Shown piece by piece: positions 10,956 to 19,703 of a DNA stretch of 64,000 nucleotides. Made by a program: the position numbers and the translations under genes. Each line of letters begins with the position of its first letter. Position 1 is the stretch's first letter. This DNA is from JAXMHQ01 sp046346665 (GTDB lineage: Bacteria; Verrucomicrobiota; Verrucomicrobiia; Limisphaerales; JAXMHQ01), in contig JAXMHQ010000028.1 of the NCBI GenBank assembly GCA_046346665.1, positions 1 through 64,000 on the forward strand. The letters run 5' to 3'. Under the pieces are notes generated by a model. It did no database searches. It was not told the origin of the DNA and worked only from the letters and a program-made list of their open reading frames with translations.

Positions 10956-12970
10956 TGTGTGGCATCGCAGGCATGTTTGACAGGTCCCGCCGCTCCGCGA
11001 TCGCGGAAAGCGACATGCGCCAGATGCTGGCCATGCTCCGCCACCGCGGGCCGGATGAATTCGGATTCCTCCTCGACCGCGAAGCCGCCATCGGCAACGC
11101 GCGCCTCAGCATCATCGACCTCAGCGGCGGCAGCCAGCCCATCCCCAACGAGGACGAAACCCTCTGGGTCGTTTTCAACGGCGAAATCTTCAATTACATC
11201 GAACTGCGCCCCGACCTCGAAGCCCGCGGCCACAAGTTCCGCACCTCGTCCGACACCGAGGTTATCCTGCATCTGTACGAGGAATACGGCCCTGACTTCC
11301 TGAACCGCATGAACGGCCAGTTCGCCATCGCGATCTGGGACACCCGCAAGCGCCGGCTTTTCCTCGCGCGCGACCGCCTCGGCGTGCGGCCGCTGTTCTA
11401 CGCCGAAACACCCGACAAAACTCTCCTGTTCGCCTCCGAGATCAAATCGATCCTGAGCGACCGCCGCATGCCCGCGTCGATCGACCCGCTCCAGGTCGAC
11501 CAGGTGTTCCGCTTCTGGTCCACGCTGACCCCGAACACCGTTTTCAAGGGCATCGCCGAACTGCCGCCCGGACATTACCTCTGGGCGGACGACAAATCCG
11601 TCACGGTCGAGCGCTACTGGCAAAACCGGTTTCCGGAGGACGCGCGCGGGGCGGAAAGCCCGTCCACCGCGGAGGAAGCCGTGGAACAATTTCGAGCGCT
11701 GCTCATCGACGCCTGCCGCATCCGCCTCCGCGCCGATGTCCCCGTCGGCGCCTACCTCAGCGGCGGCCTCGATTCCTCCACCATCGCCGCCATTGTCCGG
11801 CGGTTCACCACCAACCGGTTGGTGACGTTTTCCATCGCGTTCTCGGACGAGCAATACGACGAGAGCGCGTTTCAGCGCGAGATGGCCGGCCACCTCGGCA
11901 CGGATCACCACGTCGTGCGCGCGACGCACGGCGACATCGGGCGCGTGTTCCCCGAAGTGGTCTGGCACACCGAAACGCCGATCATGCGCACGGCGCCGGC
12001 CCCGATGTTCCTGCTTTCCAAACTGGTCCGCGACACCGGGTTCAAGGTCGTGCTCACCGGCGAAGGTGCGGATGAATTCCTCGCCGGTTACGACATTTTC
12101 AAGGAATCCAAGGTGCGCCGTTTCTGGGCGCAGCAACCGCAATCGGCCTGGCGCAGCGCGCTGTTCCGGAAACTTTATCCCGACATCAAGGGCCTGTCCG
12201 GCAGCAACCCGGCGTTCCTCGCTGCATTTTTCGGCGAAGGCCTGGGCGAAACCGATTCGCCCTGGTATTCGCACGCCGTGCGATGGCGGAACAACCGCCG
12301 CACCCGGCGTTTCCTGAACGACGACATCATCGCCGCGTCGGGCGAGCGTTGCATGGACGCGCTGTCCGGCGAACTGCCGCCCGCATTCAAACGCTGGCAC
12401 CCGCTTGCCCGGGCCCAGTACCTCGAAATCAGCATCTGGCTGTCGCAATACCTCCTGTCGTCGCAGGGTGACCGCATGGGCATGGCGAATTCCATCGAGG
12501 GCCGGTTCCCGTTCCTCGATTACCGGGTCGTCGAATTCTGCAACGGCCTCGATCCGCGCCTCAAGATGCGCGGCCTGCGCGAGAAATGGCTGCTCAAACG
12601 CGCCGCCCAGCCCTGGCTGCCCGACGCCATCCGCCGCCGCCCCAAACGGCCCTACCGCGCCCCTGTCCACCGCAGCTTTTTCAACGACGCCACCCCGGAT
12701 TACGTCCGCGACCTCCTGTCGCCCGCCGCGCTCGGGGAAAGCGGCATTTTCAAATCCGGGCCGGTCGAACAACTGGTCCGGAAAATCCAGGCGGGCTCGC
12801 CCATCGGCGAAACCGACGACATGGCCCTGGCCGGCATCTTGTCCACCCAGCTCCTGCACCAGCAATTCGTCAAATCTTTCCGCCGCAACGAACCACTTTC
12901 CGGCTCGGACCGCGTCAAGGTCTGCCGGATCAACTCAGCCAATCCGAACCCAATCCATGCAATTCACTAA
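10955..12970 (+). CDS. asnB: Asparagine synthetase B-like glutamine amidotransferase
   Basis: 671 residues. An N-terminal class II glutaminase domain begins MCGIAG with the nucleophile Cys2. The C-terminal synthetase domain has the ATP-pyrophosphatase loop SGGLDSS at about 269-275. Glutamine supplies ammonia to an acyl-adenylate. In surface-polysaccharide clusters such paralogues often amidate uronic acids or other carboxylates rather than make free asparagine. That fits here, because a UDP-hexuronate-forming dehydrogenase lies downstream at 19704. The start overlaps the ligase stop by one base and the 3' end overlaps the NadE-like gene by 14 bases. The alternative is a true asparagine synthetase. 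Confidence 0.88.
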   Translation: MCGIAGMFDRSRRSAIAESDMRQMLAMLRHRGPDEFGFLLDREAAIGNARLSIIDLSGGSQPIPNEDETLWVVFNGEIFNYIELRPDLEARGHKFRTSSDTEVILHLYEEYGPDFLNRMNGQFAIAIWDTRKRRLFLARDRLGVRPLFYAETPDKTLLFASEIKSILSDRRMPASIDPLQVDQVFRFWSTLTPNTVFKGIAELPPGHYLWADDKSVTVERYWQNRFPEDARGAESPSTAEEAVEQFRALLIDACRIRLRADVPVGAYLSGGLDSSTIAAIVRRFTTNRLVTFSIAFSDEQYDESAFQREMAGHLGTDHHVVRATHGDIGRVFPEVVWHTETPIMRTAPAPMFLLSKLVRDTGFKVVLTGEGADEFLAGYDIFKESKVRRFWAQQPQSAWRSALFRKLYPDIKGLSGSNPAFLAAFFGEGLGETDSPWYSHAVRWRNNRRTRRFLNDDIIAASGERCMDALSGELPPAFKRWHPLARAQYLEISIWLSQYLLSSQGDRMGMANSIEGRFPFLDYRVVEFCNGLDPRLKMRGLREKWLLKRAAQPWLPDAIRRRPKRPYRAPVHRSFFNDATPDYVRDLLSPAALGESGIFKSGPVEQLVRKIQAGSPIGETDDMALAGILSTQLLHQQFVKSFRRNEPLSGSDRVKVCRINSANPNPIHAIH

Positions 12971-13943
12971 GAACGCCCTCAACATCGACGCCGCCCGGGA
13001 AACCGATCGCCTGGTCCAGTTCCTCCAGCAACACGTCCGACGCACCATGCGCCGCCACGGCGCCGTCGTCGGCATCAGCGGCGGCATCGACTCCGCCGTC
13101 GTCCTCGGCCTTGCCGTCCGCGCCTTCGGCCCGGACAAGGTCGTCGCCATCATGATGCCCGACAAGGATTCCGACCCGATCAGCGAAAAACTCGCGCGCG
13201 AACTCGCCGCCAAATTTGGCGTCAACCCCATTCTCGAAAATATCACGCCGGCGCTGGAAGGATTCCAATGTTACCGCCGCCGCGACGACGCGATCCGCCG
13301 CGTGTATCCCGGCTACGACGACGCCAAGGGTTACAAGGCGAAGATCGTGCTGCCGTCCGACCTGCTCGAATCCGGCACGCTCAACCTGTTCTCCGTCGCG
13401 GTCATCACGCCCGACGGCAAACAGGAGCTGCGCACCCTGCCGCCGCGCGAGATGCTCGAAATCGTCGCCGCGTCGAACCTCAAGCAGCGCACCCGCATGA
13501 GCACGCTCTATTTCCACGCGGAAGCGAAAAATTACGCGGTCATCGGCACCGCCCAGAAGAACGAGCATGACCAGGGATTCTTCGTGAAATACGGCGACGG
13601 CGGCGCGGACATCCAGCCCATCGCGCACCTGTTCAAAACCCAGGTCTACATGCTGTCGCGCTACCTCGGCGTGCCGGAAGGCATCCAGAAACGCACCCCG
13701 ACCACCGACACCTACAGCGCCCCGTGCGATCAGCAGGAATTCTTCTACCGGCTGCCGTTCGAGACGATGGACCTGCTGTGGACCGCAATGGAGCAGAAGG
13801 TGCCGATCGCGGAAGTCGCCAGGGTCATGGGCATGACCGAGGTGCAGGTGCAGCGCGCTTTCGACGACATCACGCGCAAGCAGCGCACGACGGATTTCCT
13901 CCGGCTGCCGCCGCCTATCCCGGACGCGCCGATTCCGGCCTGA
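12957..13943 (+). CDS. nadE: NAD+ synthase-family ammonia-dependent amide ligase
   Basis: 328 residues. The N-terminal ATP-PPase loop is SGGIDSAVV at 41-49. The NH3-dependent NAD-synthase signature regions are present (KQRTRMSTLYFHAEAKNYAV, then GTAQKNEHDQGFFVKYGDGG). There is no glutaminase domain, so ammonia must come from outside, possibly from the AsnB-like partner. The ATG at 12957 lies inside the end of the asnB gene, giving a 14-base overlap. Longer in-frame extensions upstream only shadow asnB. It may be housekeeping NadE, but its position between AsnB and an acyl carrier protein suggests a pathway-specific amide ligase. NadE-like genes are known in similar ligase/AsnB clusters. Confidence 0.82.
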   Translation: MQFTKNALNIDAARETDRLVQFLQQHVRRTMRRHGAVVGISGGIDSAVVLGLAVRAFGPDKVVAIMMPDKDSDPISEKLARELAAKFGVNPILENITPALEGFQCYRRRDDAIRRVYPGYDDAKGYKAKIVLPSDLLESGTLNLFSVAVITPDGKQELRTLPPREMLEIVAASNLKQRTRMSTLYFHAEAKNYAVIGTAQKNEHDQGFFVKYGDGGADIQPIAHLFKTQVYMLSRYLGVPEGIQKRTPTTDTYSAPCDQQEFFYRLPFETMDLLWTAMEQKVPIAEVARVMGMTEVQVQRAFDDITRKQRTTDFLRLPPPIPDAPIPA

Positions 13944-13995
13944 TTCGAGGAGAAATCCATAGACGACACGACGGGCAACCTGATTTTTACACCCT

Positions 13996-14262
13996 ATGAC
14001 GAACCCCACTGACAACAACCAGATCGAACCCGCCCTGCGCGATTTCATCGCCACCAACCTGCTTTACAGCAAGGAAGGATTCACCTACCCGGACAACGCC
14101 TCGCTGCTGCGCGAGGGAATCATCGACTCGCTCGGCGTCGCCGAGCTTGTCGCGTTCGTCCAGACCAAATTCGGCATCACCGTCGAACAACAGGACGTGC
14201 GCCCGGAGAACTTCGACTCCGTCGCGAGCCTGTCGGCGTTTGTGCGCCGAAAAAAGGGCTGA
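13996..14262 (+). CDS. Acyl carrier protein
   Basis: An 88-residue carrier-protein fold. The phosphopantetheine attachment motif DSLG places the modified serine at residue 45 (GIIDSLGVAELV). It starts 52 bases after the NadE-like stop and is followed after 19 bases by a GNAT gene. It is presumably loaded by the adenylate-forming ligase at 9423. The carried group would then be passed to a sugar amine by one of the acyltransferases in the operon; that hand-off is inference. It is not in a fatty-acid synthesis context. Confidence 0.88.
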   Translation: MTNPTDNNQIEPALRDFIATNLLYSKEGFTYPDNASLLREGIIDSLGVAELVAFVQTKFGITVEQQDVRPENFDSVASLSAFVRRKKG

Positions 14263-14281
14263 GACCACTCCGCCCGGCCCC

Positions 14282-14761
14282 ATGAAACCTGACGTCCAAA
14301 CCGGCATCACCCTGGAACGCTATGACGAGCGTTACCTGGAGTGTTCCTGGTCGTGGCTGCGCGATCCCGAGATCCGCCGCCTGACGATGACGCCGGAGTT
14401 CACGCGCGAACAGCAGGCCCGCTGGTTCGCGTCGCTGCCCACGCTGCGCGATTACCGGATCTGGGGCATCGCCCATGAGGGTCGGCCGATCGGCGCGCTG
14501 GGGCTCAAGCATATCACCGCCGCCGACGCGGAATACTGGGGTTACCTCGGCGATAAATCCTGCTGGGGCCGAGGACTGGGCCGAGACATGATGCTTTTCG
14601 CCATCGAAGAGGCGCGCCGCCTCGGGCTGGCCAGGCTGCATCTCAAGGTGCACCGCGACAACCCGCGCGCCATCGCGCTCTACGCCCGCTCGGGCTTCTC
14701 CATCACCGGCGAACAGGACGGCGTGCTGCGCATGGACCTCGACCTCACCCATGCCCGCTAA
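14282..14761 (+). CDS. GNAT-family N-acyltransferase
   Basis: 159 residues from ATG 14282; the longer frame upstream overlaps the carrier-protein gene and is not coding. The core GNAT motif A appears as CWGRGLGRDMMLFAIEEARRLG, followed by LHLKVHRDNPRAIALYARSGF, typical of RimJ/RimL-type acetyltransferases. In this operon the likely role is N-acylation of an amino sugar using acyl-CoA or acyl-ACP, such as the product of the DegT aminotransferase at 16171. Its 3' end overlaps the next gene by 11 bases. Confidence 0.8.
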   Translation: MKPDVQTGITLERYDERYLECSWSWLRDPEIRRLTMTPEFTREQQARWFASLPTLRDYRIWGIAHEGRPIGALGLKHITAADAEYWGYLGDKSCWGRGLGRDMMLFAIEEARRLGLARLHLKVHRDNPRAIALYARSGFSITGEQDGVLRMDLDLTHAR

Positions 14762-15761
14762 CCGCGCACCCCTCACCGTCGAACGCTACTCGCCCGCCCG
14801 CAAGACGGACTGGGACGCGTTCGTCGCCGCCGGCAGGAATTCCACGTTCCTGTTCCGGCGCGATTACATGGATTATCACAGCGACCGGTTCCGGGATTGT
14901 TCGCTGATGGTATTCGACGGCGCCGCGCTGATCGCGGTGATGCCTGCCAATGACGCGGGGCAGGGCACGGTCACCAGCCACGGCGGGCTCACCTACGGCG
15001 GGCTCGTGATCGGCCGCGAAGCCACGCTCATGGATGTGCTGGCATCGTTCCAGGCCATCCTGCGCTGGCTCCACGACAACGGCCACGCCCGGCTCCTGTT
15101 CAAGCAGATCCCGGCGTTTTACAATTCACTGCCCGACGACGAGGTGGATTGCGCATTATTCCAGCTCGATGCCCGGCTCTACCGCCGCGATTGCGCAATC
15201 ACTGTCCGGCTCGCCGACCGTTTGCCGCTCCAGAAACGCCGGCAACGCTCGATCAAAAAAGCCGAGAAAGCCGGCTTGCGCATCGTGCAGGAAGCCACCT
15301 TCGACGCCTTCTGGGATCGCGTCCTGGTGCCGCGCCTCGCCGGCCGTTACGGCGTCAAACCGGTTCATTCCGTCCAGGAAATCACGCTGCTGGCCTCGCG
15401 CTTCCCGGACAACATCCGCTTGTTCGCGGCCTATCGCGGCGACGAAATTCTCGCCGGTACCGTGATTTACGAAACCCCGGCCGTTGCCCACGCGCAGTAC
15501 ATCGCGACAACCGACGCCGGCCAGGAATCCGGCGCGCTCGATTACCTGTTCCAACAGCTCATCGACGTTCAATACCGCAACAAGACGTGGTTCGATTTCG
15601 GAAATTGCAGCGAGAAGGACGGCCGGGCGCTGAATTACGGGTTGCTCGACTGGAAGGAAGGATTTGGCGGGCGCTGTGTCGCCCATGATTTTTACGAGAT
15701 CGAAACCGTGCGCCACGTGAAGCTGGAAGCCCTCATCAACCCGACTCCCGAGAAACTATGA
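14751..15761 (+). CDS. FemAB-like GNAT acyltransferase of polysaccharide clusters
   Basis: 336 residues that look like the double-GNAT FemAB/peptidoglycan-bridge type often found in exopolysaccharide loci. The first half contains TSHGGLTYGGLVIG and a basic patch KRRQRSIKKAEKAGL. The second half has VIYETPAVAHAQYIATTDAGQE and the conserved FDFGNCSEKDG...NYGLLDWKEGFGGR. FemAB proteins add amino acids from tRNA or acyl groups to cell-wall sugars; the donor here is unknown. It overlaps the GNAT upstream by 11 bases and FdtA downstream by four (ATGA). Confidence 0.75.
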   Translation: MPANRAPLTVERYSPARKTDWDAFVAAGRNSTFLFRRDYMDYHSDRFRDCSLMVFDGAALIAVMPANDAGQGTVTSHGGLTYGGLVIGREATLMDVLASFQAILRWLHDNGHARLLFKQIPAFYNSLPDDEVDCALFQLDARLYRRDCAITVRLADRLPLQKRRQRSIKKAEKAGLRIVQEATFDAFWDRVLVPRLAGRYGVKPVHSVQEITLLASRFPDNIRLFAAYRGDEILAGTVIYETPAVAHAQYIATTDAGQESGALDYLFQQLIDVQYRNKTWFDFGNCSEKDGRALNYGLLDWKEGFGGRCVAHDFYEIETVRHVKLEALINPTPEKL

Positions 15762-16174
15762 ACATCACCGAATGCAAGATGATCAACCTGCCGAAGATCA
15801 ATGATCCCCGCGGCAACCTGACGTTCCTGGAAGCCGAGAGGCACATTCCGTTCGCCATCAAGCGCGTGTTTTACCTGTACGACGTTCCCGGCGGCGCCGA
15901 CCGAGCCGGTCACGCGCTCAAAAAATGCCACCAGTTCCTCATCGCCATGTCCGGCAGCTTCGACGTCATTGTCTATGACGGAAAGGAAAAGCAGCGCATC
16001 CACCTCAACCGCTCCTACTACGGCCTCCACCTGCCGCCCATGATCTGGCGCGAGATCGACAATTTTTCGTCCGGCTCCGTGTGCCTCGCGCTGGCGTCGG
16101 AGTGTTACGATGAGAAGGACTATTTCCGGGAATACCGGGACTACCTGCTTGCTGTCGGAGGATCCGCGGCGTGA
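15758..16174 (+). CDS. fdtA: FdtA/WxcM-like dTDP-4-keto-6-deoxyglucose 3,4-ketoisomerase
   Basis: A 138-residue cupin of the FdtA/QdtA family (DPRGNLTFLE, IKRVFYLYDVPGG, LIAMSGSFDVIVYDG, LPPMIWREIDNFSSGSVCLALAS). The family moves the keto group from C4 to C3 of dTDP-4-keto-6-deoxyglucose so that a DegT aminotransferase can make a 3-amino sugar, and such a transferase is the next gene. The catalytic block reads RAGHALKKCHQFL, keeping the first histidine (H52) but with leucine at 54 where many members have a second histidine. The 3' end overlaps the next gene by four bases (GTGA). Confidence 0.82.
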   Translation: MNITECKMINLPKINDPRGNLTFLEAERHIPFAIKRVFYLYDVPGGADRAGHALKKCHQFLIAMSGSFDVIVYDGKEKQRIHLNRSYYGLHLPPMIWREIDNFSSGSVCLALASECYDEKDYFREYRDYLLAVGGSAA

Positions 16175-17274
16175 AGGTCCCGTTCCTCGATTTTGTCGCG
16201 CCTTACGAGGAATTGAAGGCGGAACTCGACGAGGCGTACCACCGGTTCATGAAATCGGCCTGGTACATCCTCGGCAAGGAGGTGGAAGCCTTCGAGCACG
16301 AGTTCGCCGCCTATTGCGGATCGAAATTCTGCGTCGGCGTCGGCAACGGCCTCGAGGCGCTCCACCTCGTCCTCCGCGCCTATGACATCGGCGAAGGCGA
16401 CGAAGTCATCGTGCCGTCGAACACCTACATCGCCACCTGGCTCGCCGTCTCCTACGCCGGCGCCCGGCCGGTGCCGGTGGAGCCCGACCCGCGCACGTGC
16501 AATCTCGACCCGGAAAAAATCCGCGCCGCGCTCACGCCGCGCACGAAAGCGATCATGCCCGTGCACCTTTACGGGCAGCCGGCCGACATGGACCCGATCC
16601 TCGCCATCGCGCGGGAACGCGGATTGAAAGTGATCGAGGACAACGCCCAGGCGCAGGGCGCGCGCTACAAGGGACGCCGCACCGGGTCGCTCGGCGACGC
16701 CGCCGGCAACAGCTTTTATCCCGGCAAAAACCTCGGCGCCTTCGGCGACGGCGGCGCCGTCACGACCGACGACCCCGCTCTCGCCGACCGCGTGCGCGTC
16801 CTGCGCAATTACGGGTCGCGCCAGAAATATTACAACGAGGTGAAGGGATACAACTCGCGCCTGGACGAAATGCAGGCCGCATTCCTGCGGGTGAAGCTGC
16901 GGGCGCTGGACGATTGGAACCGGCGCCGGTCGATTGTGGCCGGGCAGTATATGTCGGGGTTCAAGCCCACGGCCGCGCTCGTGCAGCCGTTTGTGCCGAA
17001 CTGGGCCGAGCCGGCGTGGCATTTGTATGTGATCCGCCACCCGCAGCGCGACCGCGTGCAGCAGCAGTTGAACGCCGCGGGCATCGGCACGCTGATCCAT
17101 TACCCGGTCCCGCCGCATCTCTCCGGCGCCTATGCCGACGCGGGTTGGAAAGCCGGCGCGTTCCCCCTGGCCGAAGATCTCGCCTCCACCGTGCTCAGCC
17201 TGCCCATGGGGCCGCACCTGAAACCGGACCAGGCCCGGGCCGTCGTGGAAGCCGTCAACGCCGCCGTTTCCTGA
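16171..17274 (+). CDS. DegT/DnrJ/EryC1-family sugar aminotransferase (FdtB-like)
   Basis: 367 residues, PLP-dependent. The Schiff-base lysine is in SFYPGKNLGAFGDGGAV (K186), with EDNAQAQGARYKG at 156-168 and the HLYGQPADMD loop at 132-141. It probably aminates the 3-keto sugar produced by the FdtA-like protein, using glutamate. The start is GTG at 16171, inside the last codons of fdtA. The pair implies a dTDP-3-amino-3,6-dideoxyhexose. The rmlA/rmlB genes that make the precursor are not in the window. Confidence 0.88.
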   Translation: MKVPFLDFVAPYEELKAELDEAYHRFMKSAWYILGKEVEAFEHEFAAYCGSKFCVGVGNGLEALHLVLRAYDIGEGDEVIVPSNTYIATWLAVSYAGARPVPVEPDPRTCNLDPEKIRAALTPRTKAIMPVHLYGQPADMDPILAIARERGLKVIEDNAQAQGARYKGRRTGSLGDAAGNSFYPGKNLGAFGDGGAVTTDDPALADRVRVLRNYGSRQKYYNEVKGYNSRLDEMQAAFLRVKLRALDDWNRRRSIVAGQYMSGFKPTAALVQPFVPNWAEPAWHLYVIRHPQRDRVQQQLNAAGIGTLIHYPVPPHLSGAYADAGWKAGAFPLAEDLASTVLSLPMGPHLKPDQARAVVEAVNAAVS

Positions 17275-17278
17275 TCGA

Positions 17279-17905
17279 ATGAACACACTCCAGAATCGAG
17301 TCATGCGCATCTGCCAGCGGCTGCGCATCTGGCAATACCGGTTCCTGTCCGATTGCGCCCGCGTCGAAGGACGCCCCATCGTCCGCCAGCCTGTTCAATT
17401 GCTCGGACGCGGCCGAATCCGCTTCGACGGCGCCGTCAACCTCGGCTATTTCCCGTCGCCCTTCTTCCTGAGCGGCTACATCCACATCGAAGCCCGGAGC
17501 GAGAATAGCTCGATCGAAATCGGGGACGGCGTCTGGATCAACAACAATTCGTTTCTCATCAGCGACGGCCCGGGCATCAGGATCGGCAGCCGGACGATGA
17601 TGGGATTGCACTGCGAGATCATCGATTCGGATTTTCACGACACGCACCCGGATCGGCGCGGGGCGACGGGCACGCCGCGCACCGGCAAGGTGGATATCGG
17701 CGAGAACGTGATGATCGGGTCGAACGTGAAGATTTTGCGGGGGGTGAAGATCGGGAACAACACGGTGATTGCGAACGGGTCGGTGGTGACCCGGTCGGTG
17801 CCGGAGAACATGCTGGTGTTCGGCAACCCGGCCAAGGCGACGTTCATGATGACGGAACAGAAACCGGCTCGAGCAAATGATCCCGAATCAACACACAGCC
17901 GGTAG
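17279..17905 (+). CDS. Left-handed beta-helix (hexapeptide) O/N-acyltransferase
   Basis: 208 residues. The imperfect hexapeptide repeats (IEIGDGVWINNNSFLI, IRIGSRTMMG, VDIGENVMIGSNVKILRGV, IGNNTVIANGSVV) form the left-handed beta-helix of WbbJ/maltose-acetyltransferase-like enzymes. A catalytic-type histidine occurs in DSDFHDTHPD. It is likely the acyltransferase that completes the 3-amino sugar or O-acetylates the glycan. It starts four bases after the aminotransferase stop. Its own stop codon TAG is the edge of a strong inverted repeat (17905-17969). Confidence 0.83.
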   Translation: MNTLQNRVMRICQRLRIWQYRFLSDCARVEGRPIVRQPVQLLGRGRIRFDGAVNLGYFPSPFFLSGYIHIEARSENSSIEIGDGVWINNNSFLISDGPGIRIGSRTMMGLHCEIIDSDFHDTHPDRRGATGTPRTGKVDIGENVMIGSNVKILRGVKIGNNTVIANGSVVTRSVPENMLVFGNPAKATFMMTEQKPARANDPESTHSR

Positions 17906-17969
17906 GGACGAGCTACTGCGAGTCCCCAACAAATGCTCGATTGGAAGGGGACTCGCGGTAGCTCGTCCC
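17905..17969 (+). repeat. Long inverted repeat overlapping a stop codon
   Basis: Arms 17905-17927 and 17947-17969 are 23 bases long and pair with a single G:T-type mismatch around a 19-base loop. The sequence theme is GGGACGAGCTAC...GTAGCTCGTCCC. No T-run follows, so it is not a classical terminator. It looks like a dispersed REP-type palindrome. It sits between the acyltransferase stop and the flippase start, where it could stabilise the upstream mRNA or reduce readthrough. Confidence 0.85.
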
Positions 17970-17986
17970 TCCCGTCGAATGGATTA

Positions 17987-19564
17987 ATGTCCACGGACCA
18001 AACAACGTCGATGAGTGTGCAGGACGGCGCCGGGCTGGCGCCGGCTGCGCCCGGCAAGTCGTACGGCCAGGTGCTGAAATCCTCGGCCCTGATCGGCGGG
18101 GCCACCGTCATCAACAGCGGCCTCGGCATCGTGCGCCAGAAGGCCATGGCGCTGCTGCTCGGGCCGGCCGGGTTCGGGTTGATGGGCATTTACCTGTCGA
18201 TTTCGGAAATGACCCGGAGCGTCGCGGGCATGGGCATCAACAGCAGCGGCGTGAGGCAGATCGCCGAAGCGGTCGGGACCGGGGACAGCAAGCGTATTGC
18301 GCGGACCATCATCGCTCTGCGCCGGGTCGCGTTCGCCACCGGCGCGCTGGGATCGCTGCTGCTCGTCGCGTTCGCGAAGCCGGTCTCGCGGCTGACGTTC
18401 GGCGACGACACGCATGCCACATCGGTCGCGCTGATGGCGCTGGCCGTTTTCTTCATGGACATTTCGGCCGCACAAGTCGCGCTGATCCAGGGCATGCGCC
18501 GCGTGGCGGATCTCGCCCGCGTCAACGTGCTCGGCGCGCTGTTCGGCACGGTGCTCAGCATTCCGATCGTTTACCTGTTTTACCGCCAGGGCAGGGCGGA
18601 GCAGGGAGTTGTTCCCGCCCTGGTCTGCGTCGCCGCCATGAGCATCCTCACCTCGTGGTGGTATGCCCGGAAGATCCAGGTCGAACGCGTCACGGTGCCG
18701 CTGCGCGAGTTGTGGGCCGAGGCCGGCGAACTGCTGAAACTGGGCTTCGTCTTCATGGCCACCGGACTCATGACGCTCTGCATCCCCTATGCCGTCCGCG
18801 TGATGATCCTCCGGACCATCGGCCCCGAGGGAACCGGCTTTTACCAGGCCGCCTGGATCTTGAGCGGCACCTATGTCGGGTTCATTCTCGCGGCGATGGG
18901 CGCCGATTTTTATCCGCGCCTGACGGCCGTGGCGTCGAGGCACGACGAATGCAACCGGCTGGTGAACGAGCAGGCGGAGGTGGGGCTGCTGATGGCGGGG
19001 CCGGGATTGCTGGCGACGCTGACGTTCGCCCCGCTGGTCATCCAGCTTTTCTACAGCGATAAATTCGGGCCGTCCGTGGAAATCCTGCGCTGGAACTGCA
19101 TCGGCATGCTGCTCCAGGTGGCGTCGTGGCCGATGGGATTCATCATCATCGCCAAGGGCGCGCGCGCGGTGTTTTTCTGGACCGAACTGGCGAGCTGCGC
19201 CGTGCACATCGGACTGGTGTGGCTCTTGATCCATGGATTTCAACTGGCCGGCGTCGGCATGGCGTTTGCCGCGTTTTACGCGCTGCACTGGATTTTGGTT
19301 TATGTCATCGCGCGCCGGATGACGGGTTTCTGCTGGTCGCCGCAGAGCCTGCGCATTTTCGCGGTCCTGGCGCCGGTGTTCGCGGTGGTGTTCGGCGCCT
19401 GGTACGTGTTGCCGCCCTACGCCGCGTTCGGGATCGGCGCGCTGGCCACAGTGCTGACGGGGGTGTACGCGCTGCGCACCATTTGTTCCCTGGTGCCGTT
19501 CGAACGCCTGCCCCGGCCCGCCCAAAAAGGCCTGCGCCTGCTCCGGATGGCGCCCCGCCCATGA
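17987..19564 (+). CDS. Wzx-like O-antigen/polysaccharide flippase (MOP superfamily)
   Basis: 525 residues with about 12-14 hydrophobic segments. The N-terminal region GATVINSGLGIVRQKAMALLLGPAGFGLMGIY is characteristic of WzxE-type lipid-linked oligosaccharide translocases. It presumably flips the undecaprenyl-linked repeat unit across the inner membrane. ATG 17987 was chosen because the next upstream in-frame ATG (17933) lies in the loop of the inverted repeat. It ends 139 bases before the sugar dehydrogenase gene. Confidence 0.87.
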   Translation: MSTDQTTSMSVQDGAGLAPAAPGKSYGQVLKSSALIGGATVINSGLGIVRQKAMALLLGPAGFGLMGIYLSISEMTRSVAGMGINSSGVRQIAEAVGTGDSKRIARTIIALRRVAFATGALGSLLLVAFAKPVSRLTFGDDTHATSVALMALAVFFMDISAAQVALIQGMRRVADLARVNVLGALFGTVLSIPIVYLFYRQGRAEQGVVPALVCVAAMSILTSWWYARKIQVERVTVPLRELWAEAGELLKLGFVFMATGLMTLCIPYAVRVMILRTIGPEGTGFYQAAWILSGTYVGFILAAMGADFYPRLTAVASRHDECNRLVNEQAEVGLLMAGPGLLATLTFAPLVIQLFYSDKFGPSVEILRWNCIGMLLQVASWPMGFIIIAKGARAVFFWTELASCAVHIGLVWLLIHGFQLAGVGMAFAAFYALHWILVYVIARRMTGFCWSPQSLRIFAVLAPVFAVVFGAWYVLPPYAAFGIGALATVLTGVYALRTICSLVPFERLPRPAQKGLRLLRMAPRP

Positions 19565-19703
19565 GACGTTTAAAACATTTGTCCGCAGATCGCCCGGATT
19601 GCGCCGGTGTTTCCGTCTCATTATTCCAATCTGTGAAATCTGCGACATCTGCGGATTTCTTTACCACCGCTCTCATCAACCAAAAGGAAAAGCAAATCAG
19701 ATC
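19565..19703. repeat. Dispersed ATCTGCGG-type repeat in the intergenic gap
   Basis: The gap contains TCCGCAGAT near 19581 and CTGCGACATCTGCGGAT near 19640-19657, an inverted pair of a short element seen again at 22003-22130. Simple ATCTGCG-rich palindromes of this kind are common intergenic repeats in Verrucomicrobiota. No promoter or terminator was recognised with confidence. Confidence 0.55.

Noticed and set aside
10646..12865. 739-codon minus-strand frame opposite asnB
   Set aside because: It is antisense to a clear asparagine-synthetase-like gene and has the usual GC-driven composition of shadow frames.
17984..19648. 554-codon minus-strand frame opposite the flippase
   Set aside because: His/Arg/Gln-rich translation with no domain; the plus strand is an obvious membrane transporter.
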